DNA of 64,000 nt from Brachynemurus nebulosus (Eukaryota; Arthropoda; Insecta; Neuroptera; Myrmeleontidae). The position numbers and the translations under genes are program-made. The DNA lies in assembly GCA_035578155.1 (NCBI GenBank), contig JAPWDM010000005.1, forward strand, positions 18,102,877 through 18,166,876. The letters are read 5' to 3'. The notes beneath the pieces are model-generated. The model did no database searches, had not been told where the DNA came from, and worked only from the letters and a program-made list of their open reading frames with translations. Shown piece after piece: positions 47,926 through 60,866 of the stretch (positions are counted from its first letter, which is position 1; each line of letters starts with the position of its first letter).

Positions 47926-48380
47926 AAAATTGTTTTTATTACCCATGCGAGAGAAGTACTAACTTGGCGCACACATTTTTGTACGCAAAATATCTATTTG
48001 TCCACTGTACTCTTCCCACACACTTTTTTGCATTCGGAAAGTAAACTGTTCGCACGCAAACTGACAATAAAACACGCAAAGCCGCCTCTTGAGTTTTCAT
48101 TTAATAAATATTTCATAATTATTTCTGTAGAAACCACCAACAAAGTAATTTAAACTATAATTAATCCAGGAAAAAACACAAACACTCAAAAATATTATTT
48201 TAAAAAGTACTAAAAAAAGTAATAATAATAGAAAAAAGTATGTGAAATTCGTAATAAAAAATAGCACCAGCAATTTCTTTAAGTTTCTCGAGTGAATGAG
48301 CACACTCACTACGATCGTGCGCTTAACTTCGCTCTAGCGGGTAATCGACAATTTCCCGTCCGCGTCCTTATTGCACAATA
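47926..48380 (-). repeat. Dispersed 0.48-kb repeat, copy 2
   Basis: Inverse copy of 23211-23700, sharing AAAGCCGCCTCTTGA, ACTAACTTGGCGCACACATT and GGGTAATCGACAAT blocks. Divergence is moderate, with small gaps. Confidence 0.75.
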
Positions 48381-48671
48381 TACTATTGCTCTCGCTTTTA
48401 AACCAATCAGCAAACACAATTTACAGAAATTTAACTTCAATTAAATAGTGTTGCTAGGTTATTGAAAATTATAATCAAATCAAACTTGTAGATAAAGAGT
48501 TATATTGTATGGTGTAATTCGATTGATTTATCCAAAGTACACTTGATGGAATATTACATACAATTTGAATGACATTTAAGTAATTGTTTTTAATTTTTAT
48601 AATTTTAAATTATTATCCGGAATTTAAAAAAATAGTATATGCACCACAGGTCTAAAGTGTTTTTTTTTTAT

Positions 48672-48739
48672 CCCTCGTGTGATTTGTTGCCCTCGGGTTT
48701 TTACAGGCCCTCTGGCAAGAAACTTCACACTCGGAATCA
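48672..48739. repeat. Imperfect hairpin, CCCTCG / CGAGTG type
   Basis: TCCCTCGTGTGATTTGTTGC pairs imperfectly with GCAAGAAACTTCACACTCGG around a TTTTTACAG loop. Short, non-coding, probably the remnant of a foldback repeat. Confidence 0.5.
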
Positions 48740-50747
48740 AAACAAGAAATGACTTTCAGAAAATTTCAGGCAGTTCATCTAAGTTTCTATATATTTTTAA
48801 TGTTCAAATGCAATAGGGAATGCGATCAGTTGTTGAAAGATTGTAATTTTGTCTAACCGCATTATTCAATAAATCACCTATTTTTATAGTTTCTAAAATA
48901 CCAGTGGCAGCACCAATGCAGATATGTTTGTTCCTGACTTCAAGCTACTGTCATTTCAAACATGATAATGCTGTACTTGTAAATTTTTTGTATGATCCAA
49001 GGTAATTTTTCTTTAACGTTTTTGGAAGTTTTTCTGTCTTTGAAATTTTTGAAATGTTTGTATTTAGACACAGTTAGTTATTCTTTCAACTAGAGGAGAC
49101 AACAGATCAGATATATTTTAAATAAAATTGTAGATTTAGAGGTTAAATTTTTAATTTGGCTGTGATATTTATGAAAGGGATAGAGCAAACAGTTATGAAG
49201 GGGACTATTTTTAAAACTAGTGATTTCGAATTAGTTTTATTTGAATATCCAGATGTCACAAATTTTTCTCTATTATCGTGTTTTCTTAGTGTCAATAATT
49301 ATTTTTTTTTTAAACTTTCTTCTTGCTTAAAATTTTCGAACAAAAATAATCAAATGAAAACATTAATGATTTGAATTATCGATTACTAAAACCACGCAGT
49401 TAATAATCATCGATTACTGACATCATTTCGTTATTACCATTATTGAATCTTTATTAATATGTAAGTTCAGTAAGATGACCTGCGCAATAGTATGAACCGT
49501 ATGTCTTATGTACATAAGGTGGAAATTTGAACAACAAGAATGATATTTAGTATTGTCCCTTCATAAATTATCATGTCCCTTTCAATACAGTCTACTGATG
49601 AAAGGGACAAAATGTACCTACTCTTTTAAAAACTGACAAAAATTACAACTAATAACAAAGAAATGTTTATTATTGGATTTTATTTCAAGAGTAAAATAAC
49701 TGAAGTTTCTAATTCCGTTCGAAACTAATTAATTTGTTATCTCGTTTATTTACTAGAATACTTAAAAGAAAAACGTCCCTTTCAGAAACATTCGACAACA
49801 TAGAAATTTCTTTATCTTTTCTTGAAATGCAAATTTTTGATATTTTATTGGGAATTTGATTAGGTAAACATTGACACCGCTACATATGAGTATACCTAAA
49901 AAATGTAAATTCACAAGGAAACCGCAAGAAATCGAAAATTCAAAAAAATCTGAAACTTCGCCAGTATTTATGTGTAGAGTATTATCGTGCTCTGAAGTTG
50001 GGATAACATTCATTCCTTCTATTTATTTCTGGCCGTTCTATACCCATTACGGTTTTGAACAGGTATTAATTACTTCAATCTAATAGCTGTTCTCAAAAAA
50101 TATAATAAAACTCAAAGTTTTTATGAAAAACTTTATTAATTTAACTTTTTCACAACAAAATAATGATATGATTATTAAATTATTAAACTTTTGCAAATAT
50201 TTTTAATCTCATGTATATAATAAAAATTTTTTAATATTCTTCGGCTACCTGTTATGAAATTTGTGAGAATGGTGGAAACGCCGGGGAACAAAAAAAGGAT
50301 TTATTAATGAAAGAAATTTTATTCCAGTTGAAACTAATTTTTTTTGTGTTTGTTAAAATTAAACAAAACACTATATTTAATAATGCAAATTTTTATGATA
50401 ATAAAATAAATCTTTTACAGATATACAATACCTACATACACTGCTTTACCGAACATTAAATGAAACCAGTTTTTGGCACTGGGCCAAAATTATCAAAATG
50501 GATATTGTTGTAAATGTATATATATAATATTTAATATACTTAGGGGTAGGTTTGTGCATATACAAATCCATACACTGCGCTAGGGGGTGGATACCTATAA
50601 TAATTTAATATATTATATAGAGTGATACAAAAGAAATTCTTTTAATGTGGTGCAAAGTTACATAAATAGAAAATATGTTAATAGAGATATGGAAAATCTT
50701 GTGTTGATTTTGTAAATTGAAATTTAAAGACGTGCTTATTTCTTATA
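48740..50747. other. No confident gene
   Basis: The plus frame at 49871-50083 has a few protein-like stretches (IPKKCKFTRKPQEIENSKKS) but no domain, start context or splice evidence. Other frames look random. Confidence 0.3.
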
Positions 50748-50755
50748 AATTAGAA

Positions 50756-51528
50756 CAGGGGTCGGCAACCTTTTTTGGATGGCGGGCCATTTTTAAAAAA
50801 ATAATTTTTAGCGGGCCGCACAGTCAAATATTTTTCAATGTAGTACCTATGTGGCTTAAGTAGATTTTTTTTTAACGAATTTTCGAATCAAAAATTCAGC
50901 TATTAGAGTCACTGTCTTGATGCTACTTGAGCCCGGAACTATGATAGAAATAATTTATTTTGAAGTCTCTAGAAGCCAAAAATGACATTCACTACAATTT
51001 ATATAACTCTCAGACGAAAAATTCTGATTTTACGAAATTTGGTAAAAATATTGGAAGTCCAAAAAGTCAGACACGTCCGATGTCCGGAATGGATTTTTAG
51101 GCATTTTTGCCTAAAAAATTTTTGTGGGAAAAGTGAGTTTTTTGCCCAAATTTCCTCAAGTTTTTGCCATATTGTCTTACACCGTTGGAAAGAGCAGAAA
51201 ATAATCACATAAAAAGGATTTTTGAAAAATAATTCTATGTCAAGTAGTTTCCGAGAAAAACCAATTTTTGTATTCGCTATATTATGCAGGATACTGCGAC
51301 AGGGGTATTTTCTTTTTTTTTAACACAAATTAATATAAATATTATTAAAAATCAACATGAGAAAAAAATTTTTAGTAACAATTTTATTTACATGTTATAA
51401 AACATCGGAGAATAAAAAAAGTATAAAGTATGCTCAACTCTGCATAGGTACAGCAAATTATTTAAAAAGTTGTATTGCTTGGCAGGCCGCATGAATGCTT
51501 CCAAAGGGCCGCAGGTTGCCGACCCCTG
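50756..51528. mobile_element. hAT-type MITE containing R1-like interior
   Basis: The ends CAGGGGTCGGCAACC and GGTTGCCGACCCCTG are perfect inverted repeats. The flanks AATTAGAA (50748-50755) and AATTAGAG (51529-51536) are an 8-bp duplication with one change. The interior 50930-51310 belongs to the R1 family (ATGATAGAAAT, GTCAGACACGTCCGATGTC, GTTTCCGAGAAAAACC). Subterminal GCGGGCC blocks occur at both ends. No transposase. Confidence 0.85.
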
Positions 51529-52518
51529 AATTAGAGTATTTAGTTTAAGGTGTTACATCACTTTGGGGAAAAAATTTCCTTTTTTTTATTGGCTTAAATG
51601 ATTTATTAATATCCCTGGAACGACATTCAAAAGGAATTATGATAAAGGAATAAGAAAGTAACTAAAAAAACCTAACTGGTGAAATTTTAAAATTTTCAGC
51701 ACATAGTAAGGGTTCGTCAAACAAAGTTAAAGTTTCTCTTACTGTTTTTCATTTTTAAGCCTCGTTTAAGGAATACCAAGCTTCAAAGTTACTGTTAACT
51801 CTATATCTATTGGAAAGTTGGCAGTGTGGACCTTCCGGATAGCATTCACACCACACAGCTTTTTTCTAGTTGTAATTCCAAGTTTTTAATTCAGGTTGCC
51901 CTCTACGAAACACTTGTATCATTCATAAAAGAGTTTAGATAAATGACAGTTACATTGAATATTAGTTAAAAACTTTTGTTACCCCAGCGGCAGCGGTTCT
52001 ACCATGATTGTAATTTAATTTTTGTTCCAAACTGTACGCAGATTATATTTTTAATGATAATAGGCTTATATTTAAACATTTAAATTACACATGCAATAAA
52101 TATGATTGTGGCCTGATTTTTTTTAGTAACGTAATATAGAGACGCGTTTTTTATTTTATTTTTATTATTACTTTACTAGCTATGGGGAACATAATAACAT
52201 GGTACATTCCAGCGCATACGAATACCACGTATGTGGATATACCATATGGGGAAAGATTAATTTTGTAATAGAAAGAATAAATAAATTATATTAACCAAAG
52301 TTAAAAGTATCAGTATCAATGATAAATATTAGAACTGTTTGTATTTGGGTTGACACAAGTCCGAAGCAAAGGAATTTTTTTGAAGGAAAGAAAATTTTAC
52401 TTCACAAATGACATTTCAGCAAATGCACTTTACGAATAGACTGATTTTTCAACACCCAGATGTCATAACGTCATTCGTCAGATCCCAATTAAAATGACAA
52501 AATTGCTTTTATAAATTA

Positions 52519-52955
52519 ACTAGCCGTACCCGTGACGTTGTCCACGCGAAACGTTGACTAGTTTCTTTTTCCAATTTGTAATTTCTTGCAACACAAAATA
52601 CATTAAATTGTCTCCAAATTGACAATTGTGTATTTATTGTATTTTTTGGTACATAATTAGCAACATTCTTTTTGAATTCAGATTCAGAAAAATTTCCAAA
52701 CTACAATTCAATTTATTTACATTACATTTTGTTACTATAGTTATGAAATTATGAAATATGTAAATTTACGTAATCTGTGTACATGCTCAAAATAGTTTTT
52801 CCATTTTCCCGTGGAATGAGACATTTTCCCCAAATAAAAAGTATCTTAGTTGTTGACCCAGGTAATAAGTTATCATCACACCAAATTTCATTAAAATCCG
52901 TCCAGTAGTTTTTACGTGATGCGTGAACAGACAGACAGACAGACAGAAAAAATTT
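52519..52955 (-). repeat. Insect dispersed repeat, ACTAGCCGTACCCG type
   Basis: It begins ACTAGCCGTACCCGTGACGT, similar to the start at 63854. It ends with TCCGTCCAGTAGTTTTTACG and four GACA units. Read on the minus strand the ACTAGC end resembles a Helitron 3' end (CTAGT after a short stem), but a LINE-tail origin is also possible. Confidence 0.55.
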
Positions 52956-53169
52956 TAAAAATCGCTGTTTTGATATCTACATCGATAACTATTTACAGTA
53001 CCAGTACAATTTTCAAAAAATATTCCATGTACAGAAACGGTCTCGTTACAGTTTTATTATATATATATATATATATAGATATGTCAGAATCGACACTTCA
53101 AGTTGCTTTTCTACTAATTCTGCAAAGCCTACTTTTGATAAATATAAAAAGAATGACTTCGAAAACTTA

Positions 53170-54881
53170 TTAGCAGGGCCGTGGAGAGAAATGGCGGGCC
53201 CTAGGAATAAAGCACATCTCTTAAAAATTTCTCCCCGAAAAAATTAGTGACAAACAAAAAAAAAAAAGATTTTACTTTTTTGCGGGCCCCTACTGACCGC
53301 TGCGGGCCCCTTTTTTCAAGTCGGGCCCCAGGGCTACAACCTCGGCAACCCCACTCTTTCGTCAGGCCTGCTTACTACTTGCTTCCAGTTTTATAATTCT
53401 ATCATTTTTTTAAGGTTTTAGTAAATTTAATGATGTCATCAAGTTACGAATTGTTTCAGTTTCCTATAGTGTATCTTAACGTTATGTTTATATCAGTTTT
53501 GAAAATGCTGTAGATATATATATGACAACCTACAACAATTTTCACATATGTATGTATGTACAAAACCATATGTACGGGAACGTGTAACTATGCTTCATGT
53601 CTCATTTATGGGTGTCATAAAATGGGAAAAATGTTGTTGTGGAAAATTATTTTTCACAGAGAATTTTCTCTGTTGTACGTAATATTGGTCAAGTAGACAT
53701 ATTTTGTTGTTTAATTGTGCTATTAAAAGAAAAGAAGCAACTGAGGAATACATTTAGTAATAATTGCTCGTTCCATATGGAAACTTGTGTGTTAGAAGTC
53801 TAAAATTTTTAAATGGAAATTTTGGTCGAGGTGTCTAGAATTTCTATTGGAGTTTCATCGGAATAAATCGCACAATGAAATGATCCAAATGCGTCATGAA
53901 ATAGCAATCAGCTAAAATTTGTAATTTGACATTATGTTGAAATAAAATTAAAAAATCGAAGGGCTAATCTTAATCAACCGATTTCGATGTATAACATTAT
54001 TTTAGGGATGGGTAAAAACAGGGGTCAAAAAGACAAAAAAGGTTATAAAAAGTAATTGTTTTTTATAATATTGATTTTATGATCTTTGTTTTTAACAGTC
54101 TTGAGAATGATGTTGTCTATCAAAACAAAATTGTCGCAAAAAAAAATGAGCTCGAAAAATTTTTTTAACTTTAATTCACCTAGTATTGGGGAGTAGCTGG
54201 TAAAAAAAATTAAGAGAATCAAAAATGTTGAGCAACTTGACTGGATAATTTCTAATGAAATTGAGATTCTAACGTTATGTCATTTTTTCTACAAATTTTT
54301 GCTTGATTTCCAAAAATTCTTTTTTCTTGCAGAAATTCATAATTTTAATGTTTTTTTAAGAGGTCGTTGATTTTATATTATCTAATTTTTTTCTGTAATA
54401 ACTGAAAGACCATTGTATTTCTTTTTTTTGTACGAAACCTTTGATGTAAGGAATTAATATTTAATTATCTAATGCTTTCTTTCGCATATATTTCTTAATT
54501 GGTCACAATATAATATCATGAAAAATAGAATATATATTTTTGGAAAAATTAATTTTGGGAATTATAAATATATTTAGGTTAATCCTCCTTTCACGTTTAA
54601 GTAAAAATGTAATTTGCTATGAATTTTTGAAAACACGCAATCCCGTGACAGTAAAACGGATGAGTGGTCAAATCTCGAATACAACTCGAAGCGAATAGAT
54701 ACATTTAACATTATGCTTGGTGTATATTGTTGTTGTAATCAATATTTCATTCGAACAGAAATAAGGACGATATTAGGTGTTTAATACACTGTATTATACA
54801 GTGTGTTTAATTAATAATGATTATCCTTATCATTGTATAAAGTGTTTGTTTGCTACATTCTATAGCGTTACGTTATGTGAT
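53170..54881. other. Possible transposon end at 53175-53375; otherwise empty
   Basis: GCGGGCCC-rich blocks at 53195, 53282 and 53302-53330 lie between AGCAGGGCCGTGG and CAGGCCTGCTT. They are weak inverted ends, like hAT termini but without a clear duplication. The rest has no recognisable feature. Confidence 0.3.
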
Positions 54882-55656
54882 CCATACACGGTTCAACTTG
54901 TACTACCTAGTTGTACTACAAGTTGAACTGTTTGCCATACACTATTAAACTATTCATTCAACTTGTTGTCCAACTTCAGTTATTCACAATTTTTGAAAAA
55001 GAGAACTTCGTTAAAATTATGGATAAAATTCTTGCCTTAGCAGTAATTGCAGAAATTAGTAAAGAAAGCTTAAGTAAACGAAAAAAAGAAAATAGAGCAA
55101 AGAGTGGTTGGGAAAGAAATTTTCTAATGAAAAACTATTTAAAAAAATTAGTGAATGTGAACCAGACGATTACAAAAATTATATGCGAATGAACGAAGAA
55201 ATTTGTAACGGTATTGTAAAAATAACACCTTTAAGAAGCAAAGAAGATACGTTTATACGTGATACAATTTCTGCAAAAACACACTTGGAAATTATATTAA
55301 GGTTTCTTGCAAAGGGAAATTCTTTCAAAAATTTAAATTTTTCAAATGCGGTATCACCGCAAGCTATTGAAAATAACAAACAAAATCAAATATTTAAACT
55401 TTCCAATTGTTACCGCTCTAAATATTTTGTTGATTACACTCTTTACAGCATATATGTACTGGTTTTGTTGTTCAACTACCCCACACACAGTACAACATGT
55501 TCATAGACCATTTGCTCCGCCCACTTAAAATCAAAATATTTTGATTTTACTTCAACAGTTTATGCAACCATCAAAATTGTTGACCAGCTGCCCCACACAC
55601 GATTCAACATGTTGTACAACTCAACCAAGTTGTACAATAACTTGAACCGTGTATGG
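54882..55656 (+). mobile_element. Internally deleted PIF/Harbinger element
   Basis: The ends CCATACACGGTTCAACTTGT and its inverse enclose a broken Harbinger transposase. CAAGTTGAAC-type motifs are repeated subterminally on both sides. A clear 3-bp duplication could not be fixed. At 775 bp it lacks the catalytic half of the gene. Confidence 0.7.
55019..55380 (+). pseudogene. Harbinger transposase N-terminal region, frameshifted
   Basis: It begins MDKILALAVIAEISKESL in one frame. Around 55110 it shifts to a second frame reading ISECEPDDYKNYMRMNEEI, then TFIRDTISAKTHLEIILRFL, then AKGNSFKNLNFSNAVSPQAI. This order (DPxxYxNFLRM, then RxxISxxExLxxTLRFLAxG, then SxxxLxxxFxxS) is the N-terminal half of PIF/Harbinger DDE transposases. 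The DDE_Tnp_4 catalytic part is absent; the frame runs into the terminal repeat. Confidence 0.75.
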
Positions 55657-55673
55657 GCCGCATTATTTGTTAA

Positions 55674-56497
55674 GGCGGTATACTGGTCTAGAAATTCAAA
55701 ACCATTGATTTTTTGCATATTTTTAAAATTTAAACCTTTAAGAATACACTATCAAAAGGGACTTTTAAAATTTCCAATATTGTTAAAGTTATAGCTATTG
55801 AACGGGGACCACTAGTGTGACAGGCTGAAAAAAACGAATTTTTGGGAATTTTTTTAAGGAAAACTACTGCATGGAATGTTTTAATATTTTAAGGATATAT
55901 TTATGGATATATAATAAATACATAATAAAATTTTTAGACCGAAAAATTGAAAATTCAGCGAGTTATTCGCAATCTCCCAAGGCTCCGAAAAGAAAGTCCC
56001 TCAACTGCTGCAGTGATAGCGACCTTCACAGTGCTGGAAATAAAAAAAAAAACCAAAAAGTTTATTAACCTAGAAGGTATTGCTCGTACTGTGAACCTCA
56101 ATCGAAAAAAAATTAATTTCCACAAAATGGTGGAGTTTTTAAGAAAAAATTCAAATTTTGCGTGAAAATTTGATGATTTTTGGCTTGCCAAAATTACATT
56201 TTTTATTCGATCGGAAAACTGGAGGTTCATGGTATGGAGAAACATATATAAAAGAAGTTGAAATAAGAATCAAATCGATCGGATGATTTGCCTTCGAGTT
56301 ACAACTGCAGCAAATTTGAAAAATGTAGTTTTTCTTTACCTTACCTTTTAGTTTTAATCACTGAGAATTTTTTAAAAATTCTTGAAATTTTAGCATGAGA
56401 ATTTTGAAAATTTAGTATGTTATTTTTAAAGGTTTAGACTATACAAATATGCAAATTTCGATTTTTCTTTTTAAAGATGTCACACTAGTGGTCCCCC
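55674..56497. mobile_element. TTAA-flanked inverted-repeat element, GGGGGACCACTAG type
   Basis: The right end TGTCACACTAGTGGTCCCCC meets TTAA (56498-56501), and TTAA also precedes the left end (55670-55673). Inverted similarity runs inward (GCATATTTTTAAAATTTAAA at 55717 against 56420-56460). An extra copy of the terminal phrase GGGGACCACTAGTGTGACA sits at 55805-55823. The left boundary is therefore uncertain. Confidence 0.5.
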
Positions 56498-56534
56498 TTA
56501 AATATAATATTTACTTTTTAGAAATTTCCAGAAG

Positions 56535-57060
56535 GATTTGAGACCGTCACTGTGACAGAAATTTGTTTTCAGGTCTTTCGAACCCGAAAATAATATTTAT
56601 AAAAATTTATATATCCATACATATACATGTATATATGTATTTATGCATCAGTACGATTTACTCTCTAACGAAACATTCTATTTTTACGAAATTTAGAGAA
56701 AAATGTTGGGAGCTTCAACCCTTGGATGAGTTGTTTTCCCAGATATGTCTGATGTCCAGAACGTAGTATTTTTGACATTTATTTTCTAAAAGGATGAGTC
56801 TTTTGCCAAAATTATTTGCTACAATTAAAAAGTTTCCGAGTTTTTTTACACCATTGGTAAAACCGAAAAAATATATAAAATGGATTCTTATACCATTGTT
56901 TTAAGTAAACTGGCTTTCAAAAAAATTAACGCAAATTTTAAAAAGTTCAAAGCTTTTTGAAATTTTCATCGTAACAAAATATGTAGGTTTTGAACTATTA
57001 CTCTATGTAAACTAGTTTTCGGAAAAAATTGATTTTAGTTTACTTACGTATACTATCTGT
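56535..57060. repeat. R1 family copy
   Basis: It starts with GACAGAAATTTGTTTTCAGG (inverse of the R1 end segment), then ACGAAATTTAGAG, GATGAGTTGTTTTCCCAGAT and TTTTTTTACACCATTGGTAA in R1 order, strongly diverged. Confidence 0.55.
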
Positions 57061-59155
57061 ACAGGTTTATACAGGAAGTGAGCCAAATAGGTCTTGAAAT
57101 CCAGAGGCTAGACAAATCTCATTGTAATAATTAAATTTTATTTATAAATATGTAAAAAAAATGATAAAAATTATTTTTGTTTTAAGATATTTTCTATCAC
57201 ATTAAATCAAGAACTAAACATATCTTTTTTTTTTACTAGACTGTTTGTCTTTAATAAAATAATAAGACTTTAATTGAAACATACGGTAGATTAAAGTGGA
57301 TTATACCTATAGTAATATTAAATTAAATGTTAAGTTATCAACTGTGTACAAGTTTTTAATCTACAACAACATCGTTCAAAGTCATCTCTTATTTAAAGTA
57401 AAAGATAAATTAAAACAGATAATATAATTTATATTTTTAACGAAAGAAAAACTTGTTGTAACGTTTTATTACAATCATGAACGTGAACGGAAAAACTGGA
57501 AAAATATTCCACTTGAAAGGCATTAGCGATATAATTTATTTAAATCAGGAATGAAATATTATATAACTGTCTTACAAGTTGTAGTCAACAACGAGATAGT
57601 GTATTAGACAGAATATTTACATTATGTATATTCACAATATTATTCAGAAAATATAATTTTTTTAAAAACCGACCAAGGGCTTGTCAAATACGTTCACGAT
57701 AAAGTTTCGTAGCGAGAGATTTTTGTAATTTTTCGATATACTGTTTAGTATAAATAAATAGTATATTTATTTATCGCCGATGTAGTTTGAGACTCCAAAA
57801 AAATGATGAAAAAATAAAAAATAATAAAATTCGTCGAAAATACAATTTTAGCAAAAATGAATAATAAGTGTTTAAAAAAAAGTATTTCAATTGAAAAATC
57901 GATTTACTAATTGACGGTAAGCCAATACTTCGTTTCCAGGAAAGTAAGTAAATTTTTATGACCTGCTATTTTTGTAACTGTAGTAACCAGAAAATAGAAT
58001 GGAATGTTGCACACACTCAAGTTACCTGCTATGTAAATCCCAGGTTACGATTCCAGAGGTTGAAAAAGGATTTGGTTGAGAGCCAAGTATAAAGACCCAT
58101 GTCTTCAAAATCAATAAAAAACCAAGCTCTTGTTAAAATATATGATTACGCAGTCTTGTTCCGCGTTTACATTTTTTGTACGACCAAGACCAGTTCTGTA
58201 CTTAATCTAGTAAGACTAATACCAAGATTAGAAATATGGTCGTAAGGTCAATAGTCACACTAAAAGTAACCGAGACCTAGAAAAGAGTAAGCCCTTGCTG
58301 AAAAAAGAGCTTACCAGAGAAAGAAATATAAAAATTTCTAGAGAAATAGAGAACCATAAGATTTTTCTGTTAAATTTTTTTAATAATTTCTAGCATTGCT
58401 TCTTAATTGATAATTTATGGAAATTTTTGAATTTTTTTTTTTTTAAATCTTGATCACACCATAATTTAAAAATGAAAAAGTGAGCAAAATCAGTCAGTCA
58501 TTGAAAACAAGATTGCTACGGTTTCAAGGGTAAGAATCAAGATACTAGGGAAAAATATTTTATCCCCACGTCACAGCACAGGAAAGTAGCTCAAAAAAGA
58601 TTTATATATATCTAACGCATCTCACTTTTGTTTTCGTCTCAACAGATGCAAAAGTGAGAGAAATGGCGAATATTTTCGGAAGGTATTTACTTGCAAATTC
58701 GAACAAACGTCGTATATATAACTGTGATTCTAAACTTTTGATTCTGCTTGTATCACTACACTGCCTCAAAAAGTCTTCCAACCAGAATTTGAACTTAATT
58801 TTATATTTAACTATAGGCAGGTACATACATATGATATTATTTTCTTATATATAATAATCTATATATTCGAATCTTTTATTCGTACAGAATATATTTAAAT
58901 ATTATACATATATACTGTCTTTTCTACCTCGAAATTTCTGCCATGTTCATTCCCGGGCACTATTGTTTTTAGTCATGTATGAACATATACTTATATTCTT
59001 TTGTATGCGTGAAATAATGGCACCCTAGCTTGCGAAAAGCATTATAATTACCCTATTGTTCATTAAGAACTTGAAAACTTTCCTACGTTATTACTTATTA
59101 CGATTTCTAACTCTAAATAGCTTCACAATATACACATGTATTTATGTCTAAAAGG
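57061..59155. other. No gene recognised; small insect-repeat relic at 57667
   Basis: AAACCGACCAAGGGCTTGTC at 57667 resembles the start of a repeat widespread in insects (AAACCGACCAAGTGCGAGTC), strongly decayed here. Overlapping frames at 58602-58854 on both strands are likely chance. Confidence 0.35.
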
Positions 59156-59157
59156 TA

Positions 59158-59850
59158 GGGTAGGGTGGTGCAAGACTGCGCACACGTGTTTTTTTTTATA
59201 TAAAACAGGAACGAGTTCATAACTATAAGTACTTTTTCGGCGAAAATATTGGTTTGTACTTTAATTCCGATATACTGTCTTACACATCAGTCTGCGCGCG
59301 CAGTCTCATATATCAGCTATTTTTATTTATTTATTTTTTTTTAACTTTCCCAAGTTAAAAAAAATAAACTTTCTCAAAATACACCAAACTTTTGTGCAAC
59401 GTAAATTCGTACAACGTACAGTGCTGTAAAGCTTCAAAAATTTTAGGGCTTCTCTATATAACGTGATGCTTCAAATAATGCACGAAAGGATGTTATATTT
59501 AAAAATGTATCAAAAGCCATAATATGAGCAAAATTCTAGATTGACGAAGTTATATCAAGTTTCGTATTTTATTAACAGGGGTGGCTCGAGAATAATATTT
59601 GGAGATTAATTTTGCAAAAAGTGGGTGACAGAAAATAAGCTTTAGCTTTGTTTTTAGATTTCAAATCTACGTTAAAAAATAGTTAACCTAAATAACAGGA
59701 ATACATGTACAGGCTTTTATAATAATTGTTTTTAAAGTTTACTTTTCGCTATCGTAGTCGCAAATATCTCGTATACGGTGTGTCGTAGCTAAAAAAATAC
59801 GAAATTGTGAAGGCTTAATCTTAAGTACGTGATCTTACACCACCCTACTC
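59158..59850. mobile_element. TA-flanked MITE, GGGTAGGGTGGTGCAAGA ends
   Basis: The left end GGGTAGGGTGGTGCAAGA is mirrored by TCTTACACCACCCTACTC, with TA at 59156-59157 and 59851-59852. The 693-bp interior has a GCGCGCGCAG block but no coding frame. Tc1/mariner-type target. Confidence 0.7.
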
Positions 59851-60866
59851 TATAATATATAAGTGGTGTGAAAATGGGATATATGTCCAAATTTTTGAGA
59901 AATAACCGCTATAGGCTACATCGCTTTCAGAATATCCTATATTATTTACAGATATGATATAAAAAGCAACATTATTCCATTTTATTTTGATGTTTTTGAA
60001 AAGGAATATCTTGTTATAACAACTACGAAAGTATTTTTTCATATTTATATAAATATATGAACGATTTAGAAAGATTTGAGTATTTATGTGTAGGTTCGGT
60101 TTATGTTATATACCATATAAGTTATCGATACCATTACTGCTATTACGTAAATAAAAATTATACAAGTGTGTGTCGCACACACACATTAGGTTTTTCAGTT
60201 GTTTCACTGTTACTATTTCAGACAGGTTTTGTACAAACACGATATTTTATAAGTTAAATGTAATAAAATAAATTTTTTGGGGAAAAATTTGAAAAAACCC
60301 ATATCTTTTAAAATGAAGTTAGTGGTACGGATACTCCCATAATAGTAATGAATATTAATTAAATTAGATCAGAGTGAAATATGGATGTCACCAGGTTTCT
60401 TTTTTGCTTCCGGTGTCTTTTGAAAGCATGAATAAATTAAATTTTGTACCATTAATGTATTCGTTTGTACCTATTTTAAGATAAATGTTGGTTTTTTCTT
60501 TTTTGAAAAAAGGTTTCATTCTTTTTTAGACGACAAATGACTAATTTAATTTTTACACATTGCCTAAAAATAAACCCTTCTTATTTGTTGGGATACAGTT
60601 GTGGGTAAAATTCAGGGACACTGAATTTAGTTTTCTATATGAATGCGCAGCTAATGTAACTATCTCTTAAATCTAAAAATTTGGTCTAATCTTAGCTTCA
60701 ACTGTTTAAAGCGTTAACGATGCAACAAAACAATGTGAAAAGGAATTGATTAAGAGTTATCTTTCTTTTAGGGAAACATCTCAGTTTTTAACTAAATAAA
60801 TTAATTTAAAGAAATATCAAAACCGAACGAAACATTACGGTTTTATACGTAGTATTCAGAGGATAA

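Noticed and set aside
55674..56497. Gene in the overlapping frames at 55871-56245
   Set aside because: They fall within a TTAA-flanked inverted-repeat element and show no recognisable domain.
58602..58854. Coding region with frames open on both strands
   Set aside because: Two mutually antisense frames of similar length with no motif in either are more likely chance than a gene.
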